Source: CAILQE01 sp036745415
GTDB taxonomy: Bacteria > Patescibacteriota > Saccharimonadia > Saccharimonadales > UBA4665
Length of the DNA stretch: 64,000 bases
Assembly: GCA_036745415.1 (NCBI GenBank)
Contig: DAIOGF010000002.1
Location: 62,001-126,000, forward strand
Direction of reading: 5' to 3'
The first letter of the stretch is position 1. Each line of letters begins with the position of its first letter. Made by a program: the position numbers and the translations under genes. The notes under the pieces were generated by a model. That model made no database searches. It worked only from the letters and a program-made list of their open reading frames with translations, and was not told where the DNA came from. Below, piece by piece: positions 15,946 to 32,288 of the stretch.

Positions 15946-15951
15946 AAGATT

Positions 15952-16314
15952 ATGGAACAATATAAGAGGAAAAGATTAATAAACATTATCGGATTGCTAG
16001 TATTAGATGGCTTGTTTTACGGTATATCTAATCCTAATACGGTAAATTTAGTCATTTTGATGTTTGGGGTGCTTCTATTTGCACTAAATATTTATGTTTT
16101 CAGTTTATATATTATTTCAGGATCGAAGAAGTTCGGTTTTAAGATAAAAAATGCTAATAAATTAAGCTTAATAATTACTGGGGTAGTATCACTGGTGGTT
16201 GGTCTTGAAACAATGGGGCAACTAAGCCTTAAAGATGTTATAGTTGCTGCAATTCTGGGCGTACTAGTTTATTTTTATTTAGAATATGTGAATTTGGGTC
16301 CAAAAAAAGATTAA
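15952..16314 (+). CDS. Small multi-pass membrane protein
   Basis: The 120-residue protein has four hydrophobic segments (about 8-26, 30-55, 68-85 and 92-108) and short charged ends. No motif identifies it. It directly follows the structured RNA and may be its regulated gene. The Shine-Dalgarno is weak (AGAGAAG). Confidence 0.55.
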   Translation: MEQYKRKRLINIIGLLVLDGLFYGISNPNTVNLVILMFGVLLFALNIYVFSLYIISGSKKFGFKIKNANKLSLIITGVVSLVVGLETMGQLSLKDVIVAAILGVLVYFYLEYVNLGPKKD

Positions 16315-16345
16315 AATTACGCTTAAAAAATGTATAATATAAGCT

Positions 16346-16696
16346 ATGAATGCAGATGGCCTAAATAATCATTTACCAACTCCTATAGGTGGTGTGGATG
16401 AAGAGCATCTTTCTATTCCTGTAAATCAAATTTCTAATCATCCAATAAATCAAATTAGTCCAGATGCAAATAATGTTCAGAATAATCATTCAGATGGAGG
16501 TCAGAGTGTATTTAGCCTAAATCCATTAACAGCTGAAGACGATGACTTAATAGAAAAAGAATGGGTACACAGATTAGATAAAGCTGTATCATCCAATCAT
16601 GATGATCCATATATGCAATTGCAGGAAATAAGCTCCATAAAGTCAGATTACTTAAAAAAGAGATTCAATAAAATTACTCAAAACGGAGCCAAATAG
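16346..16696 (+). CDS. Hypothetical acidic protein, leaderless
   Basis: I do not recognise this 116-residue soluble protein. The first 60 residues are rich in Asn, Pro and Gln and probably disordered; a short helical C-terminal part follows (LIEKEWVHRLDKAVSSNHDDP, then IKSDYLKKRF). TATAAT (16333-16338) lies seven bases before the ATG. The stop is two bases before the VirD4-like gene, so the two form an operon and may act together. Confidence 0.6.
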   Translation: MNADGLNNHLPTPIGGVDEEHLSIPVNQISNHPINQISPDANNVQNNHSDGGQSVFSLNPLTAEDDDLIEKEWVHRLDKAVSSNHDDPYMQLQEISSIKSDYLKKRFNKITQNGAK

Positions 16697-16698
16697 CA

Positions 16699-19485
16699 AT
16701 GAAGGTATTTATTATTATCTCTGTTATATTGCTTATCCTTTCAGGTGTCGCGTTCTTGGTATATTTAATGCTTGAAAAGCGATACAGAAAACACAAAAAT
16801 TATGAGCGTGGATTAAAGATGGTAACTTTGCTGATACATTTACCTCCACCCAGCGAAGACATTGATGCTGCGAACAGAGATAAGAGGGACGTGAATGAGG
16901 AGAGTATTTCGAAAGCTCAAACCATATACAGTATAATCTCGAGTACTTTTAAGAAAGGCTTTTTGAATAACTTTTATGGTCAGAGACATTTCTCATTTGA
17001 AATAGTCGGAGAAAAGGGTTTTATTAATTTTTACGCAGTAGTACCTTTGTCTTTGACAGATTCCGTTAAGCAGGGAATAGTCAGTTCGTACCCAACAGCA
17101 ATCGTTGAGGAAGTTAGTGATTACAATATTTTTAATCAGGTAGGAAAGTTGAATGGTGTGGTTGGTGGAGAATTTGAACTAAAAGATAATTACGCATTCC
17201 CAATAGCAACCTATCAAGATATCAAACAAGATCCTATGCAGGTAATATTGAATGCTTTCTCTGGCATGTCTAACGAAGATGGAGTAGCAATACAAATATT
17301 GATTAGACCTGCAGACAAATCATGGAATAAATCGGCCTCAAAAGTAGCTTCAGCGAAGCGTAAGGGTAAAAAAATTAACCCTAGTATATTTGATGGTTTA
17401 ACAAACTTCTTAAGAGACTTGATTCTAGCTTTTGTGCGTCATCCTGATGAGGGTGGCGGTCAGGGAAAAGAGAAGAAAGAACTATCAAGCATGGAGCAAT
17501 CCACAGTCGATGCGATTGACGCAAAAACTCAAAGTCCTGGATTTGAGACACTTATAAGAATTGTCGCCTCCTCAAATATAAATACTAGATCTCAATCAAT
17601 CCTAAACCAGGTAGTTTCTAGCTTTGCATTGTTTGATCTTCCGGGAAAGAATGGATTTAAGTTTAATCGATCAAAACAGGTTGATGAGCTTGTATCTGAT
17701 TATATTCTTAGAATTTTTCCTCAAACTAAAAAAAACATGATTTTGAACTCAATAGAGCTTGCCACTCTTTTCCATTTTCCAGAGCAAAACAATATACCAA
17801 CTAGCCAATTAAATAAACAAGCTTCAAAACAAGTAGATGGTCCTAGAAATATGCCCGAAGATGGAATATTGCTTGGATACAATGTGTTTAGAGGCGCCAA
17901 GAAGCCGATTAGACTTTCTAAGAGTGATAGGGAGAGACATCTATATACCGTCGGGCAAACAGGTACAGGTAAGTCCGTATTCCTGATTAATCTAGCGCTT
18001 CAGGATATGATAAATGGAAACGGATTCGCGTTCGTTGATCCTCACGGTGACGCGGTTGAAGAATTACTTTCTATGGTTCCAAAAGATCGAATTGAAGACG
18101 TCATTTATTTCACTCCTTCTGATTTAGAGTACCCAATTGGGTTAAATCTTTTTGATGTTGAAAACCCAGATCAAAAAGATCTCATTATTCAAGAGTGTAT
18201 CAACATGATTTATAAGATATATGACCCACAGCATCAGGGAATTGTCGGTCCTAGATTCGAGCAAATTTTTAGAAACGCAGCTTTATTATTAATGGCAGAT
18301 CCCAACGGTGGAACTTTTATAGATATTCCTAAGATTTTAGTAGATCCAGAATTCATGAAATCCAAACTTCAGTACATAAAAGATCAAAATCTTTTAGATT
18401 ATTGGACTAAGGAATGGCCTGCCTCTCAGAGATCGTCTGATTTCGGAGAAGTAGTTGCTTGGGTGAATAGTAAGTTCGGAGCCTTTTTAGGTAATGAAAT
18501 GATGAGAAATATGATCGGACAGACCAAGAGCTCTCTAAATATTAGAGATATTATGGATCAAGGAAAAATATTGCTAGTAAATCTAAGCAAGGGAAGTCTT
18601 GGTGAGCTAAACTCCAAGCTTCTAGGTATGTTATTCGTAATGAAATTTCAAGCAGCAGCTATGAGCAGGGTGGATATTCCAGAGTCTGAGAGAAGATCTT
18701 TTTGTCTCTACGTTGATGAGTTCCAGAACTTCTCAACAGATAGCTTAGCAGACATAATGTCTGAGGCTAGAAAGTTTAAACTAAACCTTATAGTTGCCAA
18801 CCAGTTTACGACCCAGCTATCCGACACTATTAGGGATGCAGTCTTTGGTAACATAGGTACAATCGTCTCATTTAGAATAGGTCAGAATGATGCTGAAACA
18901 GTAGGTAAGTATTTTCAGCCTATTTTCGACACTGAAGACTTACTTAGAGTGCCCAATTTTAACACTATTGTTAGGACTTTAGTGAACGGTGTGCCGACTC
19001 AGCCATTTACGATGGCTACATTGCCAATTTTAGGCGAACCCAATACTCAACTCAGAGATGCACTCAAACAGCTTTCTAGGGGTAAGTATGGACGTCCTAG
19101 GGCCGAAGTTGAACGTGATATATTTGAAAGACTTAAAACCAATACTCCTGCGCCTACCAGTAACTTAAATAGTTCATTCGGATCAACACAGAACTCTAAT
19201 TTACCTGGAAGTGGTTTCAGCGGTAATGCCAAAGTTAATAAGCCTAACCCACAAGCTTCATTTCTTGATGACTGGTTAGCTAAGCGTAAAAAAATGACCC
19301 CACCTTCAACCCCATCAAGTAATCCAGTCAATTCAAGTGTTAAGTCGCAAGATTCTCCTGAGGAAGCTGGTGTCCCAAGCGAAATAACAAAGCCTGACTC
19401 GCCGATCTCCCCTAAGCAAAATAAGCCAGAAGTTTATGTAGATAATGAAGGTGGCGTTAACTATAAAATAAATAGAGAAGATTAA
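16699..19485 (+). CDS. VirD4/TraG-like membrane DNA-translocating ATPase
   Basis: The 928-residue protein has an N-terminal membrane segment (about 3-25), a long N-terminal domain up to about 400, then a HerA/FtsK-type ATPase. Walker A is GQTGTGKS (about 418-425), Walker B is LYVDEFQNF (about 671), and VANQFTTQLSD follows as the sensor strand. It resembles type IV secretion coupling proteins that hand DNA or protein to a channel. The C-terminal 130 residues are Pro/Ser/Asn-rich and disordered. No other conjugation genes are seen, so DNA uptake or protein export across the epibiont envelope is equally plausible. Confidence 0.85.
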   Translation: MKVFIIISVILLILSGVAFLVYLMLEKRYRKHKNYERGLKMVTLLIHLPPPSEDIDAANRDKRDVNEESISKAQTIYSIISSTFKKGFLNNFYGQRHFSFEIVGEKGFINFYAVVPLSLTDSVKQGIVSSYPTAIVEEVSDYNIFNQVGKLNGVVGGEFELKDNYAFPIATYQDIKQDPMQVILNAFSGMSNEDGVAIQILIRPADKSWNKSASKVASAKRKGKKINPSIFDGLTNFLRDLILAFVRHPDEGGGQGKEKKELSSMEQSTVDAIDAKTQSPGFETLIRIVASSNINTRSQSILNQVVSSFALFDLPGKNGFKFNRSKQVDELVSDYILRIFPQTKKNMILNSIELATLFHFPEQNNIPTSQLNKQASKQVDGPRNMPEDGILLGYNVFRGAKKPIRLSKSDRERHLYTVGQTGTGKSVFLINLALQDMINGNGFAFVDPHGDAVEELLSMVPKDRIEDVIYFTPSDLEYPIGLNLFDVENPDQKDLIIQECINMIYKIYDPQHQGIVGPRFEQIFRNAALLLMADPNGGTFIDIPKILVDPEFMKSKLQYIKDQNLLDYWTKEWPASQRSSDFGEVVAWVNSKFGAFLGNEMMRNMIGQTKSSLNIRDIMDQGKILLVNLSKGSLGELNSKLLGMLFVMKFQAAAMSRVDIPESERRSFCLYVDEFQNFSTDSLADIMSEARKFKLNLIVANQFTTQLSDTIRDAVFGNIGTIVSFRIGQNDAETVGKYFQPIFDTEDLLRVPNFNTIVRTLVNGVPTQPFTMATLPILGEPNTQLRDALKQLSRGKYGRPRAEVERDIFERLKTNTPAPTSNLNSSFGSTQNSNLPGSGFSGNAKVNKPNPQASFLDDWLAKRKKMTPPSTPSSNPVNSSVKSQDSPEEAGVPSEITKPDSPISPKQNKPEVYVDNEGGVNYKINRED

Positions 19486-20070
19486 TTAATCTGCTTTATT
19501 GAATCCAAGCATCTTAATAATAGCCTCAGTTATTAGTCCGGCAAGATATCCGGACACAAAGAATACCACTATCATGAAGTAGTTATATTTCATTCCTATG
19601 TGATTAGAGTAGAAATAATAGATTAAGCTACCCAAAAAGGCTGCTATACCGCCTCCAAGAAGGCCAAAAGGCCTTGATATAGTCTTAGATGATAGCTCAT
19701 TTAAGGTTCTGAAACCTTTCAGGTGGATAAGTCTACTTCCAGTTTTATCAACACTACTCAGCCTAGATTGAATATGCTTTAGTTCATTATTTAATATGAT
19801 TTCTTTTAATTCTTTTGATGGTTTTTTATTTATAGTTTCATTTGTTTTTTTACTATCTAATGCATTTTCAATACTCTTCTTGGAGAATTCATTTTTATTA
19901 TCTTGTGCAAAAATTTGTTCAGCTTTTACTCTAGCTTCTTCTGTTAAATTCTCTTTATTTTTCTTACTATGCTCCAAGACATTCTTATCATTTTCATGTA
20001 TATGATGTTTCTCGAAGCCATTATCTAGGTGATTAGATTTAACTTCATGATTTGGTCGGTGTTTTTCCAT
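19486..20070 (-). CDS. Hydrophilic protein with C-terminal membrane hairpin
   Basis: The 194-residue protein has a highly charged, lysine- and asparagine-rich N-terminal 110 residues with likely coiled-coil stretches, then two membrane segments (about 135-152 and 160-182) joined by a short loop. Stops of this gene and the VirD4-like gene meet head-on. Its start overlaps the 3' end of the surface-protein gene by one codon, so the two are one operon. I do not recognise the family. Confidence 0.6.
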   Translation of the reverse strand: MEKHRPNHEVKSNHLDNGFEKHHIHENDKNVLEHSKKNKENLTEEARVKAEQIFAQDNKNEFSKKSIENALDSKKTNETINKKPSKELKEIILNNELKHIQSRLSSVDKTGSRLIHLKGFRTLNELSSKTISRPFGLLGGGIAAFLGSLIYYFYSNHIGMKYNYFMIVVFFVSGYLAGLITEAIIKMLGFNKAD

Positions 20071-21779
20071 TATTGAATACTCCTTGATGATGAATCCCTG
20101 ATCTCAATCTCAGATTCAATACTTAATAATCTAGATCTGTAATAGAAGTAGCCAGCGACAACAGCAACTATACTTAAAAGAGCGAGGCTGCTTCCAGGTC
20201 CAGTATTCGGTAGTTTAGTAGTAACGCTTTCTATCTTTTTAGCAGCAGGAGAGGGTAGGTTAATTTGAGTTGTGTCTCCGTATGTATTTGTCATTTTGAG
20301 GTTGTATAAGAACGGATCAGAATGTGACTGAGGAGTCTGTGGTATAGGGCTCATTATTTTAACTTCAAAGGACACTGACTTGGTTTGACCTGCGCTTAAT
20401 GTTGTTGGTTTAAACACGACTGAATTGTTTTTTATGCTGTAATTATTATTTGTAACTATATTTGAATAATCTAATACATAACTTAGATTATCCTGGAAAA
20501 TAAAGTCACTAATTGATGTATTTCCAGCGTTCTTAGCAGTCAATGTGTATTTAATTACATCACCTGCAGATGCTGTAGTGCCATTAGCGTCTAAGATGTT
20601 TTTAGTTACATTTGTGGCAGTCTTGTTGTAAACAACACAAGTGTATGCACTATTGGAGCCTATTGATACCTGACATGGTTTACACGCAGGATTAGTGACA
20701 ATAATATTATTGTCGTTTGGACATGGTATGCATCTAGGATCGTTGAGATTTATACTACTGTCATATGGACAAGTTTTAGGAGTAGGCGGTGGTGTAGGTG
20801 CAGTATTTGAAACTATGAAGCAGGCTTCATTAGTGTTAAATGAATTTACGACTTCGCCAGATATTAAAGCACTATTGCAGATTTTACTGCCATCTGGGGC
20901 GGTGTTTAATACGGTGTAGGTTACATCTACATAGTATCCATTTGTTCCTGAGTTTATTTTATTAAATGTCCATATTGATTGAGCATTGTTAACATCGTAA
21001 TTGAAATTATTTGCACTGTTGGATGTTTGTGAAACATACCTAAGATATTTATTATTTGTATCTTTAATTGTTACTTGGTCGGCCTCTGATCCGCTGTTGT
21101 TTAGGATAATCCTAAAAGATACTTTAGTTCCTGGCTTCACTTTTGATCCTGCTTTTGGAGTAGAAGGTACGGTGGTTTTTAGAGCTGACAATTTAGGTAC
21201 CTGTTTGACGGGACCAGGAAAGCCAACAGATACGATATTTCCACATGCGAATAATAAATAGAATTTTTGAGATCCATGGGATACATCCAGGGCGTAGTAA
21301 TTTGAAGTTGTTTTAGGCTTATCCCATGCCCATAGGTAACGAATATAATAGTGTTGTCCGTTAATAGCAGGTGATGGTGTCTCGCCTGCAAGTGAACCAA
21401 TGTCATTTCTCCCCATAGACCATAGGTTTCCGTTAAAATCTCTAGAATTTAGAGTTACTTTTTTAGCTTGAGACACCATTTTACAGGTAATTCCATAGTA
21501 ATTTAATATGTTTCTAAAGTCCTGAGTATTATTTTCGCAGAAGTTTGCTGCTTGGGATGCACTAGAGAACCCGCCATTCAATAAGTCGTTAGATGACCCG
21601 GCTATCGTTGGGGTGGGTGGGTTTATCACAGCGAAAAACTGCACCATAAATGTAAGCAATATGAAGAATAGACCAAACAATCTTAGAGATTTTTCTTTTC
21701 GGACTCTCTTTAAAAAACCGCTCAGTTTACTTAACTTGCTTTTGTCGTATCGTAATTCTGAAACTATTTCTTCAAACAT
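20070..21779 (-). CDS. LPXTG-anchored surface protein with DUF11-like repeats
   Basis: The 569-residue protein has a membrane/signal segment near residues 33-55. Two DUF11-type beta repeats can be seen (about 200-320, VKPGTKVSFRIILNNSGSEA, and about 400-500, SAGDVIKYTLTAKNAGNTS), with a cysteine-rich linker between (CPYDSSINLNDPRCIPC). LPNTG at 523-527 is followed by a hydrophobic stretch and RSR, which is a sortase sorting signal, though the tail is longer (20 residues) than usual. It is probably covalently or membrane anchored and exposed on the surface. No sortase gene is in the window. Confidence 0.8.
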   Translation of the reverse strand: MFEEIVSELRYDKSKLSKLSGFLKRVRKEKSLRLFGLFFILLTFMVQFFAVINPPTPTIAGSSNDLLNGGFSSASQAANFCENNTQDFRNILNYYGITCKMVSQAKKVTLNSRDFNGNLWSMGRNDIGSLAGETPSPAINGQHYYIRYLWAWDKPKTTSNYYALDVSHGSQKFYLLFACGNIVSVGFPGPVKQVPKLSALKTTVPSTPKAGSKVKPGTKVSFRIILNNSGSEADQVTIKDTNNKYLRYVSQTSNSANNFNYDVNNAQSIWTFNKINSGTNGYYVDVTYTVLNTAPDGSKICNSALISGEVVNSFNTNEACFIVSNTAPTPPPTPKTCPYDSSINLNDPRCIPCPNDNNIIVTNPACKPCQVSIGSNSAYTCVVYNKTATNVTKNILDANGTTASAGDVIKYTLTAKNAGNTSISDFIFQDNLSYVLDYSNIVTNNNYSIKNNSVVFKPTTLSAGQTKSVSFEVKIMSPIPQTPQSHSDPFLYNLKMTNTYGDTTQINLPSPAAKKIESVTTKLPNTGPGSSLALLSIVAVVAGYFYYRSRLLSIESEIEIRDSSSRSIQ

Positions 21780-21892
21780 ATATTTTTTAAATTTTTGTTA
21801 TATTTATTATGAATAAATTTAATCACACTTATGTTTATTAGTACAATAGAAAAGTTAAATAATTTATTCAATTTTGTAAAAATTACTCAATC

Positions 21893-21921
21893 TTGATAGA
21901 AATTGGTAACTACCATATAAT
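21893..21921 (+). promoter_or_regulatory. Promoter of gyrB-gyrA
   Basis: TTGATA (21893-21898), 17-base spacer, TATAAT (21916-21921). The gyrB start lies 44 bases downstream of the -10. Confidence 0.75.
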
Positions 21922-21965
21922 ATCTTGAAGTGGGATTTAAAAATTAATACTCGAGGGACTAATAA

Positions 21966-23936
<1,971 letters not shown>

Positions 23937-23937
23937 T

Positions 23938-26451
23938 ATGGAAGAAGATAAATCAATGGAACAAGAGACAATGTTTAATGCGGCAGAATTAAGTAATCCT
24001 AATTCTAAGACAGTAGAGAGAAGATCTGTAGAAAATGTAATGGAGGATAATTACCTTCGTTATTCAATGAGTGTTATTGTGTCTCGAGCATTACCGGACG
24101 TCAGAGACGGCCTTAAGCCAGTACATAGAAGAATTCTATACACAATGAATAGAGACGGTCTTAGAGCGGGCGCTAGGCACAGAAAGAGTGCGAACGTTGT
24201 TGGTGCTGTGATGGGAGACTTCCACCCTCACGGTGACGCTGCGATATATGATGCCATGGTAAGAATGGCTCAACCATGGAGCATGAGATACATGCTAGTT
24301 AATGGTCAGGGTAACTTTGGTTCTATGGACGGAGATCCGCCAGCTGCTATGCGTTATACGGAAGCTAAAATGCAGAGATTGGCAGAGGAGCTACTCGTTG
24401 ATATAGACAAAGAAACTGTAGATTTTCGAGAAAACTATGACGGTAGACTACAAGAACCAGTTGTATTACCTTCAAAAGTGCCTAATTTATTATTAAATGG
24501 ACAGTTGGGTATCGCTGTTGGTATGGCTACAAATATTCCACCACACAACCTAGGTGAGATCATTGATGCAACAATATATCAAATTGATCATGATGACGCT
24601 GTTTTAGATGATTTGCTAAAATTCGTAAAAGGTCCAGACTTTCCAACAGGTGGTGTTATTTACGGCGCTGAGTCGATTAGAACAGCCTATGCTACAGGTA
24701 GGGGCGGAGTGGTTACTAGAGGTATTGCGGAAGTAGTGTCTGGCGAGAACAAGAAGCGTGATCAGATTGTTATTTCTGAAATTCCTTATGGACTTAACAA
24801 GGAATCTTTAATTACTAAGATTGCAGACTTGGTTCATGATAAGAAGATTATTGGAATTTCTGATGTTAGAGACGAAAGTGCTAGAGGTGAAGTTAAGATT
24901 GTAATTGATCTTAAAAAAGACGCATTTGCTAATAAATTACTTAATCAGCTATTTAAGTTAACTCCTTTACAGTCAACTTTCCACTTCAATATGCTTGCTT
25001 TGATTGATGGCATACAGCCTAGAATTCTAGGTCTTCAAGACATAATCAAAGAGCACATTAAGCACAGACAGACTGTAGTTCGAAGACGAACAGAGTATGA
25101 ATTAAGGAAAGCAAAAGAGCGTGCACACATTCTCGAAGGATTAAAGATAGCTTTGGACAACATTGATGCGGTAATTGCAACAATTAGAGCTTCCGAGACT
25201 TACGATGAGGCATTATCCAATCTGTTAGAGAAGTTTAAGTTGTCCGAGATTCAGGGTCGTGCAATCCTAGCTATGCAGCTTAGAAGACTAACTGGATTAG
25301 ATCGAAAAGAAATTGAAGAAGAATTAGCACAGTTACTTAAGCTAGTCGCTGAGCTAGAAGCTATACTTGCTGACGAGAAGAGAATCCTAGCAATAATAAA
25401 GGATGAACTAGAAGAAGTTAAGAAGACATACGCCGACGAAAGAAGAACTAGAGTCATAAAAGGTGAATTAGGTAAATTGAGCGACGAAGATCTTATCGCC
25501 GATGAACAAGTAGTTATAACTCTTACCTCAGCTAATTACATTAAGAGAACTTCAAGCGCCGACTATAAGAAGCAAAATAGAGGTGGTAAAGGTAAGCGTG
25601 GAATGGTTACCAGAGAAGAAGATAATATTGAGCAATTAATAAATGCTTCAACTCACGATTACATTCTATTCTTCACTAATAAGGGCCGCGTATTCAGACT
25701 TAAGGCATATGAAGTGCCTTCAGCCTCTCTAAGCGCTAAGGGTGTTGCATTAGTTAACTTATTGCAATTACAGCCCGAGGAAGTGGTGAGTACCGCTATA
25801 AACATCAATAAGGCAGATAAAGCAGCTAACTTAATTATGTGTACTGTCAGAGGGGTCGTTAAGAAGACTCCATTTGATCAATACTCTAATGTAAGGACTT
25901 CTGGACTTATCGCAATTAATCTTGATGCTGGCGACGAGCTAAGGTGGATTAGGATGACTAATGGAGATAATGAGGTGTTAATCTCGACTTCACAAGGCCA
26001 GGCTATTAGATTCCACGAAAAGGACGCTCGACCTATGGGTAGAGTAAGTAGAGGAGTAAGAGGAATCCGATTAAGAAAAGACGATCAAGTGATCGGTATG
26101 GATATAGTAGAAGGAGATTCTCACATATTTGTAATAAGTAAATATGGATACGGAAAAAGAACTAAAGTATCTCAATTTACGCCTCACTCACGTGGTGGAG
26201 TTGGAATAAGATCTGCCGTAGTTAATACTAAGACAGGCCAATTGGTGCAAGTTAAAACACTATTATCTGATGATAAAAGAGAAGTTTTGATAATTTCACA
26301 ACAGGGCCAGACTATACGACTCGGATTAAAGGATATTCCAGAGCTTGGAAGGGCTACTCAAGGTGTTAGAATCATGAGATTGAACGATGGAGACGAGGTA
26401 GTTTCTATGACTTTAATCGACAATAGTGACGAAGAAAACGACGAAGAATAG
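23938..26451 (+). CDS. gyrA: DNA gyrase subunit A
   Basis: GyrA cuts and reseals DNA through a tyrosine. The catalytic motif AAMRYTE puts the tyrosine at about 139. The six-bladed C-terminal domain carries the GyrA box [10 protein letters not shown] (about 545), which marks gyrase rather than topoisomerase IV. Length 837 is normal. A second ATG six codons downstream has a better ribosome site (GAAGAAG), so the start may be 23956. The rRNA promoter lies only 19 bases after the stop. Confidence 0.97.
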   Translation: MEEDKSMEQETMFNAAELSNPNSKTVERRSVENVMEDNYLRYSMSVIVSRALPDVRDGLKPVHRRILYTMNRDGLRAGARHRKSANVVGAVMGDFHPHGDAAIYDAMVRMAQPWSMRYMLVNGQGNFGSMDGDPPAAMRYTEAKMQRLAEELLVDIDKETVDFRENYDGRLQEPVVLPSKVPNLLLNGQLGIAVGMATNIPPHNLGEIIDATIYQIDHDDAVLDDLLKFVKGPDFPTGGVIYGAESIRTAYATGRGGVVTRGIAEVVSGENKKRDQIVISEIPYGLNKESLITKIADLVHDKKIIGISDVRDESARGEVKIVIDLKKDAFANKLLNQLFKLTPLQSTFHFNMLALIDGIQPRILGLQDIIKEHIKHRQTVVRRRTEYELRKAKERAHILEGLKIALDNIDAVIATIRASETYDEALSNLLEKFKLSEIQGRAILAMQLRRLTGLDRKEIEEELAQLLKLVAELEAILADEKRILAIIKDELEEVKKTYADERRTRVIKGELGKLSDEDLIADEQVVITLTSANYIKRTSSADYKKQNRGGKGKRGMVTREEDNIEQLINASTHDYILFFTNKGRVFRLKAYEVPSASLSAKGVALVNLLQLQPEEVVSTAININKADKAANLIMCTVRGVVKKTPFDQYSNVRTSGLIAINLDAGDELRWIRMTNGDNEVLISTSQGQAIRFHEKDARPMGRVSRGVRGIRLRKDDQVIGMDIVEGDSHIFVISKYGYGKRTKVSQFTPHSRGGVGIRSAVVNTKTGQLVQVKTLLSDDKREVLIISQQGQTIRLGLKDIPELGRATQGVRIMRLNDGDEVVSMTLIDNSDEENDEE

Positions 26452-26469
26452 AGATTTTGGCTTAAAGTG

Positions 26470-26497
26470 TTGACATTTTATCCATATTTAATATAGA
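26470..26497 (+). promoter_or_regulatory. 16S rRNA promoter
   Basis: TTGACA (26470-26475), 16-base spacer, TATAGA (26492-26497). It lies immediately after gyrA. Confidence 0.75.
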
Positions 26498-26548
26498 ATA
26501 AACAAAGTCTTTCAAGGAGGTCGATCAGATTCTCTTTGAAACATTTGA

Positions 26549-26580
26549 CCTTTAACAATTTATGCAGTGCAAATCAACGT
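26549..26580 (+). promoter_or_regulatory. boxA and 5' half of the pre-16S processing stem
   Basis: CCTTTAACAATTTA (26549-26562) matches the NusB/NusE boxA of E. coli rRNA leaders. The stretch 26551-26580 is complementary, with one mismatch and two extra bases, to 28232-28259 after the 16S gene, so it is the pre-16S RNase III stem. Confidence 0.8.
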
Positions 26581-26619
26581 CAGTTCATTTTGAATTGTTT
26601 TTTAAGAGAACAAATTCTT

Positions 26620-28091
<1,472 letters not shown>

Positions 28092-28231
28092 TAGGGAGAT
28101 AACTAGCAGTTAACAGAGCAATCTTTAACGAGCTAGGTCGATATCGGTAAGTTGTTTATTATCAGTACTGACAACTTACTTCTACTGTATCCATACAGTC
28201 GATACATCAGTTTCTGTAAACTAACGTTCTA

Positions 28232-28259
28232 ACGTTGATGCACTGCATAAGTTGTTAAA
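28232..28259 (+). other. 3' half of the pre-16S processing stem
   Basis: Complementary to 26551-26580 upstream of 16S (see there). It would close the 16S precursor into one loop for RNase III cutting. Confidence 0.8.
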
Positions 28260-28261
28260 AG

Positions 28262-28293
28262 AAACTCTTCTGTTTTTCAGAGGAGTTTTTTTA
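28262..28293 (+). terminator. Terminator after 16S rRNA
   Basis: AACTCTTCTG-TTTTT-CAGAGGAGTT forms ten base pairs followed by a seven-T run. It ends the 16S transcript before the 23S gene. Confidence 0.88.
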
Positions 28294-28312
28294 TTGATCT
28301 AAATTTTGGTAT

Positions 28313-28341
28313 ATAAAAAAATCCATCAACTAATGATGGAT
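28313..28341 (-). terminator. Terminator of the tRNA-Ala/tRNA-Ile unit
   Basis: On the minus strand ATCCATCA-TTAGT-TGATGGAT is followed by seven T. It faces the 16S terminator. Confidence 0.87.
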
Positions 28342-28357
28342 TAATCTCTATCTATTG

Positions 28358-28434
28358 TGGTGGGCGATGAGGGACTCGAACCTCCGACCTCGTCATTATC
28401 AGTGACGCGCTCTAACCAGCTGAGCTAATCGCCC
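28358..28434 (-). tRNA. tRNA-Ile (GAT)
   Basis: On the minus strand GGGCGAT pairs with ATCGCCC, the anticodon loop is CTGATAA (GAT), discriminator A, encoded CCA. It lies in the 16S-23S spacer but opposite in strand to the rRNAs. Its A73 matches the TGGT bulge of the ileS T-box. Confidence 0.96.
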
Positions 28435-28452
28435 GTTAGTTATTTATAATAA

Positions 28453-28529
28453 TGGTGGAGCATATCGGGCTCGAACCGATGACCTCCTGCTTGCAAAGCA
28501 GGCGCTCTAGCCAACTGAGCTAATGCCCC
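28453..28529 (-). tRNA. tRNA-Ala (TGC)
   Basis: On the minus strand GGGGCAT pairs with ATGCTCC (one G-T), the anticodon loop is TTTGCAA (TGC), discriminator A, encoded CCA. Transcribed first, then tRNA-Ile. Confidence 0.96.
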
Positions 28530-28554
28530 AAGTTATATAAACAACTACCGGTGT

Positions 28555-28583
28555 ATTTTACCGAATAAAGTGATTTTCTACAA
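28555..28583 (-). promoter_or_regulatory. Promoter of tRNA-Ala/tRNA-Ile
   Basis: TTGTAG (28583-28578), 17-base spacer, TAAAAT (28560-28555), about 25 bases before tRNA-Ala. Confidence 0.65.
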
Positions 28584-28682
28584 TACCCATAGTAAAAAGA
28601 TCTATTTTTTATTAAACATAATGTACAATTAATGATAGTTTAATAGTATACAAATAGTTGCAACAAATACATCATATAAGTG

Positions 28683-28711
28683 TTGACTATATCTGTTAAA
28701 GTTGATATCAT
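28683..28711 (+). promoter_or_regulatory. Independent promoter of 23S rRNA
   Basis: TTGACT (28683-28688), 17-base spacer, TATCAT (28706-28711). Confidence 0.7.
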
Positions 28712-28717
28712 TGTTGG

Positions 28718-28855
28718 ACAACTTGAGTTTAGGTAAAGTCTTAAACGGGTAAATAACCCAAAGTTAAGCCGGAATCGTAAACTCAAGGGCGGGGCCTAAT
28801 TAAGTGGAAACACTTAATCTTGCTTCCACCTGTAGTTTCGAAACTTAACAATTTA
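28718..28855 (+). promoter_or_regulatory. Folded 23S leader ending in boxA
   Basis: CTTGAGTTTA (about 28723-28732) pairs with TAAACTCAAG (about 28776-28785). Inside is GGGT-AAATA-ACCC. It is followed by TTAAGTG-GAAA-CACTTAA with a GAAA tetraloop, and ACTTAACAATTTA at 28843-28855 is a boxA. This may be the antitermination leader; I do not recognise the upper hairpin as a known class. Confidence 0.6.
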
Positions 28856-29002
28856 GGTAAATATAATATTTAAGAAAATATTAGAGATAAGCAATTGAAA
28901 AAATTGAAAATATTAGAGATAGCAATTTAAGACAAACGGCAGTTGGTAATCACCAACGACCAGTCAAATTGCACTTTACAAGTATGTTTTAAACATACGA
29001 TC

Positions 29003-31992
<2,990 letters not shown>

Positions 31993-32167
31993 ACCAAAAC
32001 CCATGCATCATTTAGATCTAGCATGAGTTTTGGTAGAAGATCGCATTTTGACTGGTCATTGGTCATTATCTAACGCGTTTGTCGGTAAAGTAGGTTATCT
32101 GATATATTATATTTATCTAAAAATTTTATGGACAACAATAGGGTTTTGTTAGTTTAACAAGATCCAC

Positions 32168-32283
32168 TTTGGTGCCCATAGCACGAGGGAAACACCTGTT
32201 CCCATGCCGAACACAGCAGTTAAGCCTCGTAGCGGTTACAATACTTGGGGTTCACCCCTGGGAAAATAGCACGGTGCCAATTT
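32168..32283 (+). rRNA. rrf: 5S ribosomal RNA
   Basis: TTTGGTGCC pairs with GGTGCCAA at the ends (terminal stem), with the conserved CCCATGCCGAACACAG loop. It follows 23S by about 175 bases in the same transcript and ends at the terminator at 32289. Confidence 0.93.
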
Positions 32284-32288
32284 ATAAG

